A stretch of DNA of 56,154 nt, taken from NCBI GenBank assembly GCA_036399695.1, contig DASWMP010000129.1:1-56154 (forward strand). The letters are read 5' to 3'. The translations under genes and the position numbers were made by a program. Numbering within the stretch: the stretch's first letter is position 1; every line of letters starts with the position of its first letter. Below the pieces are notes generated by a model that saw nothing but the letters and a program-made list of their open reading frames with translations, made no database searches and was not told the origin of the DNA. Of the stretch, positions 1 to 9,069 are shown piece after piece. This DNA comes from DASVEE01 sp036399695 (GTDB lineage: Bacteria; Acidobacteriota; Thermoanaerobaculia; Gp7-AA8).

Positions 1-21
1 CGCTCTTCTACACGTGTACCA

Positions 22-47
22 GAGCGGTGGCGTTCGCCACCGCACTC
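22..47. repeat. short inverted repeat upstream of gmd
   Basis: GAGCGGTGGCG and CGCCACCGCACTC face each other across two bases, forming a short hairpin with a 2-base offset in one arm. The same GGTGGC...GCCACCGCACTC sequence recurs in the hairpin at 23005-23043, and its right half recurs near 29465. It probably ends the transcript of a gene left of the window, or is a dispersed short repeat. No gene can be supported in bases 1-87. Confidence 0.45.
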
Positions 48-87
48 CAAGATGCCATCGCGGAAATCGCACCAGGAGACAACGAAC

Positions 88-1152
88 GTGCAAGAACGTC
101 CACGCGCGCTCATCAGCGGGATCACGGGCCAGGACGGCTCGTATCTGGCGGAGCTGCTCCTCGAGAAAGGGTACGAGGTCCATGGCGTCATTCGCCGTTC
201 CTCGTCCTTCAACACCGGGCGCATCGATGCGCTGTATCAGGATCCGCAGGAGGAGAACCGGCGGCTGATCCTGCATTACGGCGATTTGAACGACGCCTCC
301 TCGCTCAACCGCATCCTGCGCGTGGTGCGGCCGGACGAGATCTACAACCTCGGCGCGCAGAGCCATGTGAAGGTCTCGTTCGACCTGCCGGAGTACACCG
401 GTGAAGTGACGGGTCTCGGCGCGATGCGCCTGCTCGAAGCAATCCGCGAGCTCGAGCTCCGGCCGAAGATCTACCAGGCGTCGTCCTCCGAGATGTTCGG
501 GAAAGTGACGGAGACGCCGCAGCGGGAGACCACCCCGTTCTATCCGCGCAGCCCGTACGGCGCGGCCAAGGTCTACGCCTACTGGATGACGGTGAATTAC
601 CGCGAGGCGTATGGCCTCTATGCCGTCAACGGCATCCTCTTCAATCACGAGTCGCCGCGCCGCGGCGAGACGTTCGTCTCCCGGAAGGTCACGCGCGCCG
701 TCGGCCGCATCAGGCACGGCCTGCAGGACGCCGTGTTCCTCGGCAACCTCGACGCGAAGCGCGACTGGGGCTATGCGAAGGACTACGTCGAAGCGATGTG
801 GCTCATGCTGCAGCAGCCGGAGCCGGACGACTACGTCATCGCCACCGGGACCACGCGCACCGTACGCGAGCTGTGCGACGTCGCCTTCGCCCGCGCCGGC
901 ATGCCACTCGAATGGCGGGGGAGTGGCTTCGACGAGGCTGGTTACGACGCCAATGGGGTCGCCCGCGTCAAAATCGACCCCCGCTATCTCCGTCCGACGG
1001 AAGTCGACCTGCTCCTCGGGGATGCGACGAAAGCCCGCGAGCAACTCGGCTGGACTCCGCGGACCTCGTTCGAAGATCTCGTCTGTCTGATGGTCGACGC
1101 CGACCTTCGTCTCGCGGCCGAAGAGGCTCACGTAAGCAAATTGACGGTCTGA
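88..1152 (+). CDS. gmd: GDP-mannose 4,6-dehydratase
   Basis: Converts GDP-D-mannose to GDP-4-keto-6-deoxymannose, the first step to GDP-L-fucose or other 6-deoxyhexoses, in the cytoplasm. The protein is 354 residues from the chosen GTG start. It has the SDR dinucleotide motif GITGQDG at about residues 11-17, the family signature SSSEMFG, and the YxxxK pair (Tyr about 157, Lys about 161) in SPYGAAK. NHESPRRGETFVSRK is the typical Gmd substrate loop. An in-frame ATG lies 12 codons upstream at 52, but AGGAG at 74-78 sits correctly for GTG at 88, so I prefer GTG. The usual partner, a GDP-fucose synthase, follows after a repeat-filled gap. The assignment is secure; only the start is open. Confidence 0.95.
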   Translation: MQERPRALISGITGQDGSYLAELLLEKGYEVHGVIRRSSSFNTGRIDALYQDPQEENRRLILHYGDLNDASSLNRILRVVRPDEIYNLGAQSHVKVSFDLPEYTGEVTGLGAMRLLEAIRELELRPKIYQASSSEMFGKVTETPQRETTPFYPRSPYGAAKVYAYWMTVNYREAYGLYAVNGILFNHESPRRGETFVSRKVTRAVGRIRHGLQDAVFLGNLDAKRDWGYAKDYVEAMWLMLQQPEPDDYVIATGTTRTVRELCDVAFARAGMPLEWRGSGFDEAGYDANGVARVKIDPRYLRPTEVDLLLGDATKAREQLGWTPRTSFEDLVCLMVDADLRLAAEEAHVSKLTV

Positions 1153-1184
1153 TTCGCACGCAAAACGTGTCGCGGCACACTCTC

Positions 1185-1510
1185 GGAGCAACGGGGCACA
1201 CGTTTCGAGTGTCGCGTGCATCGTTTTCGTGTGCGGCTGAAACCATGGATTTGCGCTGAATCGTTTTTGAGTGTTGCGGCGAAACCATGGATTCAGAAAC
1301 GAAGCTCATTCCGTGTTCTGGTAAAACCATGGATTAACGATGGATGCGTTTTTCGTGTCGTTGAATGCGCGGAAAGTGTCGTTCATTAACCCATGGTTGT
1401 AGCGTGGCACGAAAAATCGATTTCGGATGAGTCCATGGGTGTTTCGGATCACTCCAGGAGCTTTGCCGATTAAACCATGGGTGTAGCGCGGTACTCCGGG
1501 ACCGCGCTAC
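1185..1510. repeat. 42-bp phased array of CCATGG palindromes between gmd and the fucose synthase gene
   Basis: Six CCATGG palindromes start at 1243, 1285, 1327, 1391, 1433 and 1475. The spacings are 42, 42, 64, 42 and 42 bases. The first three are followed by ATT and preceded by AA. The last two share CCATGGGTGT, and the fourth has CCATGGTTGT. The spacer sequences are related (TCGTTTT, GTGTCG, GCGCGG recur) but diverged. The stretch is visibly less GC-rich than its flanks and holds no convincing gene. Forty-two bases is four turns of B-DNA and 64 is about six, so all six sites would lie on nearly one helix face. It is either a protein-binding array controlling the downstream operon or a decaying tandem repeat. 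Confidence 0.75.
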
Positions 1511-1541
1511 GTAAACAGCTCAGCATTGAGAGCGTCTAAAC

Positions 1542-2516
1542 ATGAACATGCATGACTTCTGGAGCACCCGGCGGGTGCTCGTGACCGGTGGAAACGGCTT
1601 CCTGGGCGGTTTTCTGCGCGAGCGGCTCGAGCGTGCACGCCCCGCGAGCATCATGACGCCCCGTTCCACTGAGCTCGATCTCCTCGACGCGAAAGCCGTG
1701 GCCGCCTATCTGGCGGAACATCGCCCCAACCTGGTGATCCATGCGGCCGCGGTCGTCGGCGGAATCGGCGCGAACCGCAACCATCCGGGGAAGTTCTTCT
1801 ACGAGAACGCCGTGATGGGCATTCATCTCATCGAAGAGTGCCGGCTGGCCGGCGTCGAGAAGTTCGTCTGTCTCGGCACCGTCTGCGCCTACCCGAAGTT
1901 CACCCCCGTGCCCTTCCGCGAAGACGACCTCTGGAATGGGTATCCGGAGGAGACGAATGCGCCGTACGGCGTGGCCAAGAAGGCGATGCTCGTGCAGTTG
2001 CAGGCTTACCGGCAGGAGTACGGGTTCAACGGGATCTACCTGCTGCCGGTCAATCTCTACGGCCCGCGCGATCACTTCGACCTGGAGAACAGCCACGTCA
2101 TCCCGGCCATGATCCGGAAGTTCGTCGAGGCGGTCGAGCGGGGTGAGCAGGAAGTCGTCCTCTGGGGGGACGGCTCGCCGACGCGCGAGTTCCTCTACGC
2201 CGCCGACGCGGCCGAGGGGATCGTGCTGGCGGCGGAGAAATACGAGGGCGGCGAGCCGGTGAATATCGGCTCGGGCGAGGAGCTTTCGATCCGCGAGCTG
2301 GCCACCCTCATCGCCGACAGAACCCGCTTCAACGGGCAGATCGTCTGGGATACGCTCCGTCCCAACGGGCAACCGCGGCGCAGGCTCGACGTCAGCCGCG
2401 CCGAAGCCGCGTTCGGATTCCGCGCACAGACCTCCTTCGCCGCCGGAATCGCGCAAACCATCGACTGGTTCATGGCACAGCAGGAGCGCAACACCTCCAC
2501 CACCACTACGGAATGA
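1542..2516 (+). CDS. fcl: GDP-L-fucose synthase family NAD-dependent epimerase/reductase
   Basis: Predicted to epimerise and reduce GDP-4-keto-6-deoxymannose to GDP-L-fucose. The protein is 324 residues, the usual length for the family. It has the Rossmann motif GGNGFLG near residues 16-22, the family-typical HAAAVVGGI stretch, and YGVAKK giving Tyr142 and Lys146 of the SDR triad. The serine position of the triad appears as Thr-Val-Cys-Ala-Tyr-Pro, a known kind of variation. It starts just after the CCATGG array with no strong ribosome site visible; a second ATG three codons in (1548) is possible. Its stop overlaps the next start by four bases, implying translational coupling. A related nucleotide-sugar epimerase cannot be excluded, but the adjacent gmd favours this role. 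Confidence 0.88.
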   Translation: MNMHDFWSTRRVLVTGGNGFLGGFLRERLERARPASIMTPRSTELDLLDAKAVAAYLAEHRPNLVIHAAAVVGGIGANRNHPGKFFYENAVMGIHLIEECRLAGVEKFVCLGTVCAYPKFTPVPFREDDLWNGYPEETNAPYGVAKKAMLVQLQAYRQEYGFNGIYLLPVNLYGPRDHFDLENSHVIPAMIRKFVEAVERGEQEVVLWGDGSPTREFLYAADAAEGIVLAAEKYEGGEPVNIGSGEELSIRELATLIADRTRFNGQIVWDTLRPNGQPRRRLDVSRAEAAFGFRAQTSFAAGIAQTIDWFMAQQERNTSTTTTE

Positions 2517-3736
2517 CCATCTCTCGCAGGCGTCTGCTCAAAGGTCTCGGTCTGGCCGCCGCTGCTTCGGTGGTTCCGGCGCTGCCGTCATGGGCCGCGC
2601 CCATCCCGCCGGTGGCCGGCTGGTCCGGCGAGCGGATGGAGCTTCTCTACGGTGCAGGCGGCTACCTCCGCTACCCGCTGCTCCGGCTCGGTGAGCCGGT
2701 CACAGCCACGGAGAAGATCACCAGCGTCGACTTCTTCCAGCCCTTCTTCGGGCCGGACCGCAAGGTGGTGAACCCGTCGGCGCCGATCGTACGCGAGCGG
2801 ACCATCCTCTTCCGTGAGCCGGGTGAGTACTACCTCCGCATCAACAAATCCACGCCGCTGCGCGCGGTGGTCTTTTCGTCCGATGAAGGCGTCATGACGC
2901 CGGTGCTGCGCCTGTTCGACTTCATGGTGGCGAACCAGTTCTACGCCGGGGCGCAGGACATGTCGTGGTACGTGAACCGCGAGAAGTACATCAAGCGGTT
3001 CTTCGTCGACGAACGTCCGCTGATGCTCTCGTGCGGACCGACGCATCAGGTCTTCCGCTACCTTCTCGAGGACCGGTTCTGTGTGCCGACCCGGATTGCC
3101 ACGAGCGCGAGCAACTTCTACCTCGATGACCGGATCACGCGCCTCACGCACAACGTCCCGGAGGTCTATCTCCCCGAGCTCGACAAATACGTTCTGTTCG
3201 ACCTCAACACCGGGTTCGTGCCGAAGTGGATGGACGCCATCGACCTTGCCGAGGCCACGCGGGTCCTGGGCAACTACGCCAATGATTTCGAGCGCGACTC
3301 CGAGGTCACTGAAGTGCACGCCCGGGTGCCGACCTGCCCCTCCAAGCCGATCATCGGATCGCTCGTCGCGGCGACGGACGACTGGGGCACCATCGAATTC
3401 TCCGGCAACTACGTCGGCGACACCCCGGTCGACGAGTTCTACCGCGCCCGCGGCATGCGCTCCTGGTACAGCGGCCCTTTCTACTTTGGTAAGAAAGCAG
3501 TGAGCGTGCGCCCCACCGGCACGGAGTTCCTCGAAAGCGGCACGCTGCTCTGGGCCCGCATGGTCGACGACCCGGCCCTCGAGCAGGACATCTGGGACTG
3601 GCTCACGCCGACCGTCCCCCGAGAAGAAATCGAAGTCGTTTCCCCCGACGAGCTGCGCAACCGCCTGTGGGAAGGCCACCTGGCCACCATCCGGGCGGAA
3701 GAGTGGAAGCAGCGGTTCCCCTCGAGAGCTTCGTAG
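2513..3736 (+). CDS. Tat-exported transglutaminase-like protein
   Basis: A 407-residue protein with a twin-arginine signal (SRRRLLKGLG, residues 4-13) followed by an alanine-rich hydrophobic stretch to about residue 29, so it should be exported folded. No family is certain from reading alone. Cys174 in MLSCGPTHQV, His213 in THNVPEVYLP and Asp230 in YVLFDLN have the order and spacing of the Cys-His-Asp core of transglutaminase-like cysteine proteases. The region before it (residues 40-130) looks beta-rich. The start overlaps the upstream stop by ATGA, placing it firmly in the sugar operon. A periplasmic role in cross-linking or trimming a polysaccharide-linked protein is inference. Confidence 0.7.
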   Translation: MTISRRRLLKGLGLAAAASVVPALPSWAAPIPPVAGWSGERMELLYGAGGYLRYPLLRLGEPVTATEKITSVDFFQPFFGPDRKVVNPSAPIVRERTILFREPGEYYLRINKSTPLRAVVFSSDEGVMTPVLRLFDFMVANQFYAGAQDMSWYVNREKYIKRFFVDERPLMLSCGPTHQVFRYLLEDRFCVPTRIATSASNFYLDDRITRLTHNVPEVYLPELDKYVLFDLNTGFVPKWMDAIDLAEATRVLGNYANDFERDSEVTEVHARVPTCPSKPIIGSLVAATDDWGTIEFSGNYVGDTPVDEFYRARGMRSWYSGPFYFGKKAVSVRPTGTEFLESGTLLWARMVDDPALEQDIWDWLTPTVPREEIEVVSPDELRNRLWEGHLATIRAEEWKQRFPSRAS

Positions 3737-3755
3737 TTCTCAGCCGATTCGGAGT

Positions 3756-3822
3756 GGCACGCCGGACGCGTGCTGCCTGCGGCGCTTGCCACCGGCTACC
3801 TTACGACACGCCTCCGGCGTGT
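3756..3822. repeat. half copy of the CACGCC-type hairpin repeat
   Basis: This stretch matches the right half of the long inverted repeats at 17754-17963 and 36996-37170. The shared parts are GCTTGCCACCGGCTA, TTACGACACGCC and the terminal hairpin CACGCCTCCGGCGTG at 3808-3822. The matching left half is missing. It fills the gap before the first asparagine synthase gene and ends 16 bases before its start codon, so it may affect the 5' leader of that gene. Confidence 0.8.
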
Positions 3823-3838
3823 TTCTGATCCCCAACCA

Positions 3839-5713
3839 ATGTGCGGAATCGCGGGTAAATACGACTTTTCCGGCCGGCCGGTGCCGGCTTCCCTCATCGA
3901 AGCGATGTGTGGGAGGCTGGCGCACCGCGGGCCGGACGCGCAGCATGTCCATGCTGCCGAGGGGATCGGTCTGGGCCAGCGGCGCCTGGCCATCATCGAT
4001 CTCGATCCTCGTGCCGCGGCGCCGATGCCGAACGAGGACGGCTCCGTCTGGATCACCTTCAACGGCGAGATCTACAACTTCCAGGAGCTGCGCTCCGAGC
4101 TCGTGACCCAGGGTCACACCTTCCGGACTCACGGTGACACCGAGGTCCTCGTGCATCTGTACGAGGAGCACGGCACCGCGATGGTGCGGAAGCTGCGCGG
4201 CATGTTCGCCTTCGCGATCTGGGACGGGCCGCGCCGGCGCCTCTTCGCCGCGCGCGACCGCGTCGGGAAGAAACCGTTCTTCTACACGCGGCAGGGGCGC
4301 ACCTTCGTGTTCGCCTCCGAGATCAAGGCGCTCTTCGCCGATCCCGACGTTCCCCGCGCGCCGAACTACCAGGCCATCGACGAATACCTGACGTACCAGT
4401 ACGTCCCCAGCCCCCTCACCGCGTTCGAAGGGATCAGCAAGCTCCCCGCGGGGCATACGCTCGTCTGCGATCCGGACGGCAACCTCACGATCGAGCGCTA
4501 CTGGGCGCCGCCGCTCGCGGTGAACACGACGGCCAGCGAAGAGGAGATCGTCGACGAGCTGCGCGTGCGCTTGCGCGAGTCGGTGCGCCTGCGGCTCATC
4601 TCCGACGTCCCGGTCGGCGCGTTTCTGAGCGGCGGCGTCGACTCCGGCGCCATCGTGGCCATGATGGCCGAGGCCAGCGCGACACCGGTGAAGACGTTCA
4701 CCATCGGCTTCGACGAGCTGCCGGGTGACGAGCTCCCGTACGCCCGCCTCGTGGCGGAGCGCTACGGCACCGACCATCACGAGATCGTGATCCACCCGAG
4801 CGCGGCCGACGTGCTGCCGCTGCTCGTGCGTCACTACGACGAGCCGTTCGCCGATTCCTCCGCGCTGCCGACGTACTACGTGGCGAAAGCCACCCACGAG
4901 CACGTGACGGTCGCGCTCAGCGGCGACGGTGGCGACGAGAACTTCGCCGGCTACCAGAACTACGGCGTCGTCAGCTCGTGGGGGAGGCTCGACGCCATCC
5001 CCGGCCCGCTGCGCAGGCTCACCAGCAGCAGCATCAACGCCGTGATCGACCGGCTGCCGTACGGTAACACCTCCGCCCGGGTGAGCCGCGCGCTGGCCAT
5101 GATGGCGGGGGACGTGCCGTCGCGCTTCCATCTCCAGCACTCCATCGTCAAGCCGGAAGAGAAGCGCGCCGGCTACACCGCCGAGATGCGGCAGCGCATC
5201 GCCGGCGGCACGCCCGTGCCGGTCGAGCTGCCGTGGAGCGAGGGGATGGATCCGCTCGACTGGATGATGCGCCACGACTTCAGCTTCTACGTGGCCGATT
5301 GCCTCATGACCAAGACCGACATCGCCTCGATGGCCAACAGCCTCGAGGTGCGCTGTCCGCTGCTCGATCACGAGCTGATCGAGTTCGCCGCCACGATCCC
5401 GAGCGCGATGAAGCGCAACGGCCAGGGCGGGAAGACGATCTTCAAGAAAGCCGTGCGCGACCTGCTGCCTGCCGAGCTGCTGACGAAGCCGAAGACCGGC
5501 TTCCGTCTGCCGGTCGAGCAGTGGTTCCGCGGCGAGCTCGCCCCGATGGTGCGGGAGATGCTCCTCGGCGACACCGCACGCACGCGCACGCTCTTCGAGC
5601 CCGCCTTCGTCCGCCGCATGTTCGACGAGCACGTCAGCGGACGCCGCGACTGGTCGAGCCGTCTCTGGGCGCTGCTGTTCCTCGAGCTCTGGTTCCGGGA
5701 GCACGTGGCGTGA
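3839..5713 (+). CDS. asnB: asparagine synthase-type glutamine amidotransferase (paralogue 1)
   Basis: Class II glutamine amidotransferase fused to an ATP-pyrophosphatase synthase domain, 624 residues. Methionine removal exposes the catalytic Cys of MCGIAG, which fixes the start at 3839 although an open frame extends upstream. The glutaminase domain covers about residues 1-190 (HRGPDAQH, FNGEIYN, DTEVL, FAIWD). The synthase domain has the ATP loop SGGVDS at 264-269 and SGDGGDE at 361-367. In polysaccharide clusters such proteins usually amidate or otherwise modify sugar carboxylates rather than make free asparagine. No Shine-Dalgarno is visible because the leader is a repeat. Four such paralogues occur within 19 kb; this one is intact in every motif I can see. 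Confidence 0.93.
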   Translation: MCGIAGKYDFSGRPVPASLIEAMCGRLAHRGPDAQHVHAAEGIGLGQRRLAIIDLDPRAAAPMPNEDGSVWITFNGEIYNFQELRSELVTQGHTFRTHGDTEVLVHLYEEHGTAMVRKLRGMFAFAIWDGPRRRLFAARDRVGKKPFFYTRQGRTFVFASEIKALFADPDVPRAPNYQAIDEYLTYQYVPSPLTAFEGISKLPAGHTLVCDPDGNLTIERYWAPPLAVNTTASEEEIVDELRVRLRESVRLRLISDVPVGAFLSGGVDSGAIVAMMAEASATPVKTFTIGFDELPGDELPYARLVAERYGTDHHEIVIHPSAADVLPLLVRHYDEPFADSSALPTYYVAKATHEHVTVALSGDGGDENFAGYQNYGVVSSWGRLDAIPGPLRRLTSSSINAVIDRLPYGNTSARVSRALAMMAGDVPSRFHLQHSIVKPEEKRAGYTAEMRQRIAGGTPVPVELPWSEGMDPLDWMMRHDFSFYVADCLMTKTDIASMANSLEVRCPLLDHELIEFAATIPSAMKRNGQGGKTIFKKAVRDLLPAELLTKPKTGFRLPVEQWFRGELAPMVREMLLGDTARTRTLFEPAFVRRMFDEHVSGRRDWSSRLWALLFLELWFREHVA

Positions 5714-5756
5714 CGCGGCGCCGCGTCCTGTCCGCAGGCGGCCGGAGCCGCCCGCG

Positions 5757-7289
5757 ATGAGTGCCACAGGCCGCAACGTCGTGGCGAACCTCGCCGGGCG
5801 TTTCTGGTCCAACCTGCTCTCGATCGCCGTCGTCCCGCTCTATCTCAAGTTCCTGGGGATCGAGTCGTACGGCCTGATCGGCATCTTCGCCACCCTGCAG
5901 GGCGTCGTGGCCCTGTTCGACCTCGGGCTGGTGTGGGTGTTGATGCGCGAGCTCGCCAGCCTTTCGGCGCGCGAGGACAGCGCGCCGCGGCAGCGCGACC
6001 TGATGCGCACTGTCGAAACGATGTACTGGGCCATCGCCGCCATGGCCGCGGCACTGGTCGTCGTGCTGGCGCGGCCGCTCGCGAGCGGATGGCTCATCGT
6101 CGAAGGACTGCCGCTCGAGACCGTGACCTCGGCCGTGCGGCTCATGGCGCTCGGCGTCGCCTTTCAGTTTCCCTTCGCCATCTATCAGGGCGCGCTCATC
6201 GGGATGCAGCGGCAGGTCGCGGTGAATGTGATCCTGTCCGTCACCGGCACCGTCCGCGCGGTCGGCGGCGTGCTGCTCGTCTGGTATCACCCGAACATCG
6301 TGCTGTTCCTCGGGTGGCAGGGTGTCATCAGCTTCCTCTCGACGTCTCTCGTGGCGCTCTACGCCTGGCGCGTGCTCCCGAAGGCGCCGGAGCGGCCGGC
6401 GTTCCGGTTCGCGCTGGTGTCGGGATCGTGGCGGTACGCCATGGGCGCGACGCTCATCGCCCTGGCCACCACCGTGCTGTTTCAGGCGGACAAGATCGTG
6501 CTGAGCAAGATGCTCACGCTGACGGCATTCGGCTACTACACGGTGGCCCAGAGCATCGCCAGCGTGTTGTGGTCGGTGGCGCGGCCGATCAGCTCCGCCG
6601 TCTTTCCCCGGTTCGCGCAGTTGATGGCCATGAAAGACGACGCGGCCGTCACGTCCCTCTATCACCGGTCGCAACAGATCATGTCCGTGCTGCTCGGCCC
6701 GGCCGCGCTGCTGATCGTCTTCTTCTCGTACGAGATGGTGCTGGTCTGGACGCATGACCCCAAGACCGCACAGAACACCTGGCTGGTGGCCGCGCTCTGC
6801 GCCGTCAGCGTCCTCGGGCTCGGTCTCGGCGACATCCCGCACTTTACGCGCCTCGCCTCCGGTTGGGTGCGGCTCTCGCTCGTCCTGAACTCCGTGCTGA
6901 TCGCGGTCGTCATTCCGTCGCTCGCACTGGCGGCTCGCTCTTACGGCGCGGTCGGCAGCGCGGCAGTCTGGGCGAGCGTCAGCTTCGTCTACATGATCTT
7001 CTCGGTCGTCCTGATGCATCGCCGTATGCTGCGAGGGGAGCTGCCGCGCTTCCTCTTCCGCGATACGGCGCTGCCGCTCGCCGCCGCCACCGTCGTCGCG
7101 CTGATCGGCCGCGAGCTCGTGCCTCACAGCACCAGCGCGACCGTGCTCGTGCTGTCGGTCGGCCTCGTTTACGTCCTGATGCTGATCGCCGCCGTCGCGG
7201 CGCTGCCGGACCTCCGCGGTACCGCGCTGCAGCGGATGCAGGCGCTCTTTGCTAGCCATGTGCGGAATCGCTCTCGCGCTGAACGCTGA
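5757..7289 (+). CDS. oligosaccharide flippase / polysaccharide exporter (Wzx-like)
   Basis: A 510-residue hydrophobic protein with about 12-14 predicted membrane segments. It starts with the family-typical MSATGRNVVANLAGRFW and LYLKFLGIESYGLIG, as in MATE-like polysaccharide transporters (MVF/PST superfamily). It should flip lipid-linked repeat units across the inner membrane. ADKIVLSKMLTLTAFGYYTVAQ and the charged loops near residues 230-260 are typical of the family. Its 3' end overlaps the next gene by 32 bases in another frame, so the two are translated from one message. Family membership is clear; the transported glycan is unknown. Confidence 0.9.
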   Translation: MSATGRNVVANLAGRFWSNLLSIAVVPLYLKFLGIESYGLIGIFATLQGVVALFDLGLVWVLMRELASLSAREDSAPRQRDLMRTVETMYWAIAAMAAALVVVLARPLASGWLIVEGLPLETVTSAVRLMALGVAFQFPFAIYQGALIGMQRQVAVNVILSVTGTVRAVGGVLLVWYHPNIVLFLGWQGVISFLSTSLVALYAWRVLPKAPERPAFRFALVSGSWRYAMGATLIALATTVLFQADKIVLSKMLTLTAFGYYTVAQSIASVLWSVARPISSAVFPRFAQLMAMKDDAAVTSLYHRSQQIMSVLLGPAALLIVFFSYEMVLVWTHDPKTAQNTWLVAALCAVSVLGLGLGDIPHFTRLASGWVRLSLVLNSVLIAVVIPSLALAARSYGAVGSAAVWASVSFVYMIFSVVLMHRRMLRGELPRFLFRDTALPLAAATVVALIGRELVPHSTSATVLVLSVGLVYVLMLIAAVAALPDLRGTALQRMQALFASHVRNRSRAER

Positions 7290-9069
7290 CGCGCCGCCGT
7301 CCGCCGTCATCGGACGGATGGTCGACGCTCTCTCCCACCGCGGCCCCGATGCCCGCGGCGAAGAGGCGCGGGGGACGTGTGCCCTCGGCCATACGCGGCT
7401 GAGCATCATCGACCTGACGACCGGCGCGCAGCCGATGCAGTCGGGATGGCGCTCGATCACGTTCAACGGCGAGATCTACAACTACCGGGAGCTGCGCGAC
7501 GAGCTGCGCGCGCTCGGCCACGAGTTCCAGACGACGAGCGACACCGAGGTGCTGCTCGCCGCGCATGAGGAGTGGGGGAGCGAGATGCTCGACCGGTTGC
7601 GGGGGATGTTCGCCTTCGCGATCTGGGACGACTCGACACGGACCCTGTTCGCCGCGCGCGACCTGTTCGGCGAGAAACCGCTCTTCTTCGCCACCGCTGC
7701 CGGCACGCTGCTGATTGCTTCGGAGATCAAGGCGCTGCTGGCCTCCGGGCTCGTCGAAGGGAAGCTGGACCGCACGTCCGTCGACGCGTATCTCGCGCTC
7801 GGATACGTGCCGCCCGACCGCACGATCTACTCCGACATTCAGACACTCCCGCCGGCGCACATGCTGACGTGGAGCAACGGCCGCATCGACGTGGCCCGCT
7901 GGTGGACGCCGCGAATGGAGACGCGAACCATCGGTCTCGACGAGGCAGGGGAGCGGCTCTACGCCGCCGTCGACCGGGCCGTCGAGCGGCAGATGGTGGC
8001 GGACGTCACGGTGGGCGCGTTCCTCAGCGGCGGCCTCGATTCGAGCACCATCGTCGCGCTGATGCAGCGGCATAACGAACGGCCGATCAAGACGTTTGCG
8101 GTCGGCTTCGGCAACGTCGTCAACGAGCTGCCGTACGCACGTGCCGTCGCGAACCGCTACCGCACCGACCATCATGAGATCGACCTGGCGCGGCCGCCGG
8201 TCGCGGAACTGCTGCGGCGGATGGCCTCCGTCTACGACGAGCCGTTCGCCGACAGCTCGAACATCCCGACGTATCTGATCTGCGAGTTCGCCCGCCGCGA
8301 CGTGAAGGTCGTGCTCTCGGGCGACGGCGGCGACGAGCTGTTCGGCGGCTACGGCTGGTACACGTCCGTCCAGCAGGCGCTGTCGATGAAAGGCGGACGT
8401 CCGCGCTGGCTGGCGATGCGTGCGGCGAGCGTGGCGCTGCGTCACCGCTGGCGGGCGCTGGCGCGCCACTCCCACGCTCTCGGCCTCCATGCGCGGTGGC
8501 CCGATCCCTGGGCGGCGACGCTCGCCCAGCACATCAACATCCGCGAGCCGCAACGCCGCGCGCTCTGGCAGCACGACGCCCCGGCGGCGAAGCTCGCGAC
8601 GGATGTGCCGGCCGAGAGCATCCGCGGCCTGAATCGCGGCTTCTACTTCGATCTCACGTCGTATCTGCCGGGCGACATCCTGGTGAAGGTCGATCGCGCG
8701 GCCATGGCCCACGGCCTGGAGACGCGCGCGCCGTTCCTCGATCGCGACGTGGTCGAGCTGGCGCTCTCGCTCCCCGAGAGGCTCAAGGTGGACGGCGAGC
8801 GCAACAAGATCGTCATGCGCCAGGCGTTCACGAAGCTCTGGCCCGAAGAGCTGCACGGCCGGGGGAAGCAGGGTTTCGGCGGCCCGATCCCGGTCTGGCT
8901 GCAAAATGCGGATGTGCGCGCCGTCGCAGCGGAAGTCTTTGCACCTGGTGCAAGATTGCGTGCGCTGCTGCCCGGCATCACGGACGACATGGCGAAAGGC
9001 AACGATTCGACGACCTGGACTCTCCTCACGCTCGGCCTCTGGCTGGAGCGGTGGAAGGTCGCGATATGA
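7258..9069 (+). CDS. asnB: asparagine synthase-type glutamine amidotransferase (paralogue 2)
   Basis: A 603-residue protein of the same two-domain build as its neighbour at 3839. The start is set by MCGIAL, whose Cys becomes the N-terminal nucleophile; the codon lies inside the end of the flippase gene. The ATP loop reads SGGLDS at 257-262 and the second loop SGDGGDE at 354-360. HRGPDARG, FNGEIYNYREL and DTEVLL mark the glutaminase half. The C-terminal part (HGRGKQGFGGPIPVWL) carries the conserved KxGF-type loop. Its stop overlaps the acetyltransferase start by ATGA. Reading the sequence, it resembles paralogue 3 more than paralogue 1. The acceptor substrate is unknown; amidation of a glycan uronate is a reasonable guess from context. 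Confidence 0.93.
   Translation: MCGIALALNADAPPSAVIGRMVDALSHRGPDARGEEARGTCALGHTRLSIIDLTTGAQPMQSGWRSITFNGEIYNYRELRDELRALGHEFQTTSDTEVLLAAHEEWGSEMLDRLRGMFAFAIWDDSTRTLFAARDLFGEKPLFFATAAGTLLIASEIKALLASGLVEGKLDRTSVDAYLALGYVPPDRTIYSDIQTLPPAHMLTWSNGRIDVARWWTPRMETRTIGLDEAGERLYAAVDRAVERQMVADVTVGAFLSGGLDSSTIVALMQRHNERPIKTFAVGFGNVVNELPYARAVANRYRTDHHEIDLARPPVAELLRRMASVYDEPFADSSNIPTYLICEFARRDVKVVLSGDGGDELFGGYGWYTSVQQALSMKGGRPRWLAMRAASVALRHRWRALARHSHALGLHARWPDPWAATLAQHINIREPQRRALWQHDAPAAKLATDVPAESIRGLNRGFYFDLTSYLPGDILVKVDRAAMAHGLETRAPFLDRDVVELALSLPERLKVDGERNKIVMRQAFTKLWPEELHGRGKQGFGGPIPVWLQNADVRAVAAEVFAPGARLRALLPGITDDMAKGNDSTTWTLLTLGLWLERWKVAI

Noticed and set aside
1243..1480. Possible CRISPR array because of regular 42-base steps
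   Set aside because: The shared part is only about 10 bases around CCATGG, the spacers are related to each other, and no cas genes are near.
3740..5812. Long open frame on the minus strand opposite the first asparagine synthase
   Set aside because: Arg/Ala/His-rich composition without motifs, mirror of a clear gene on the plus strand; typical antisense frame in high-GC DNA.
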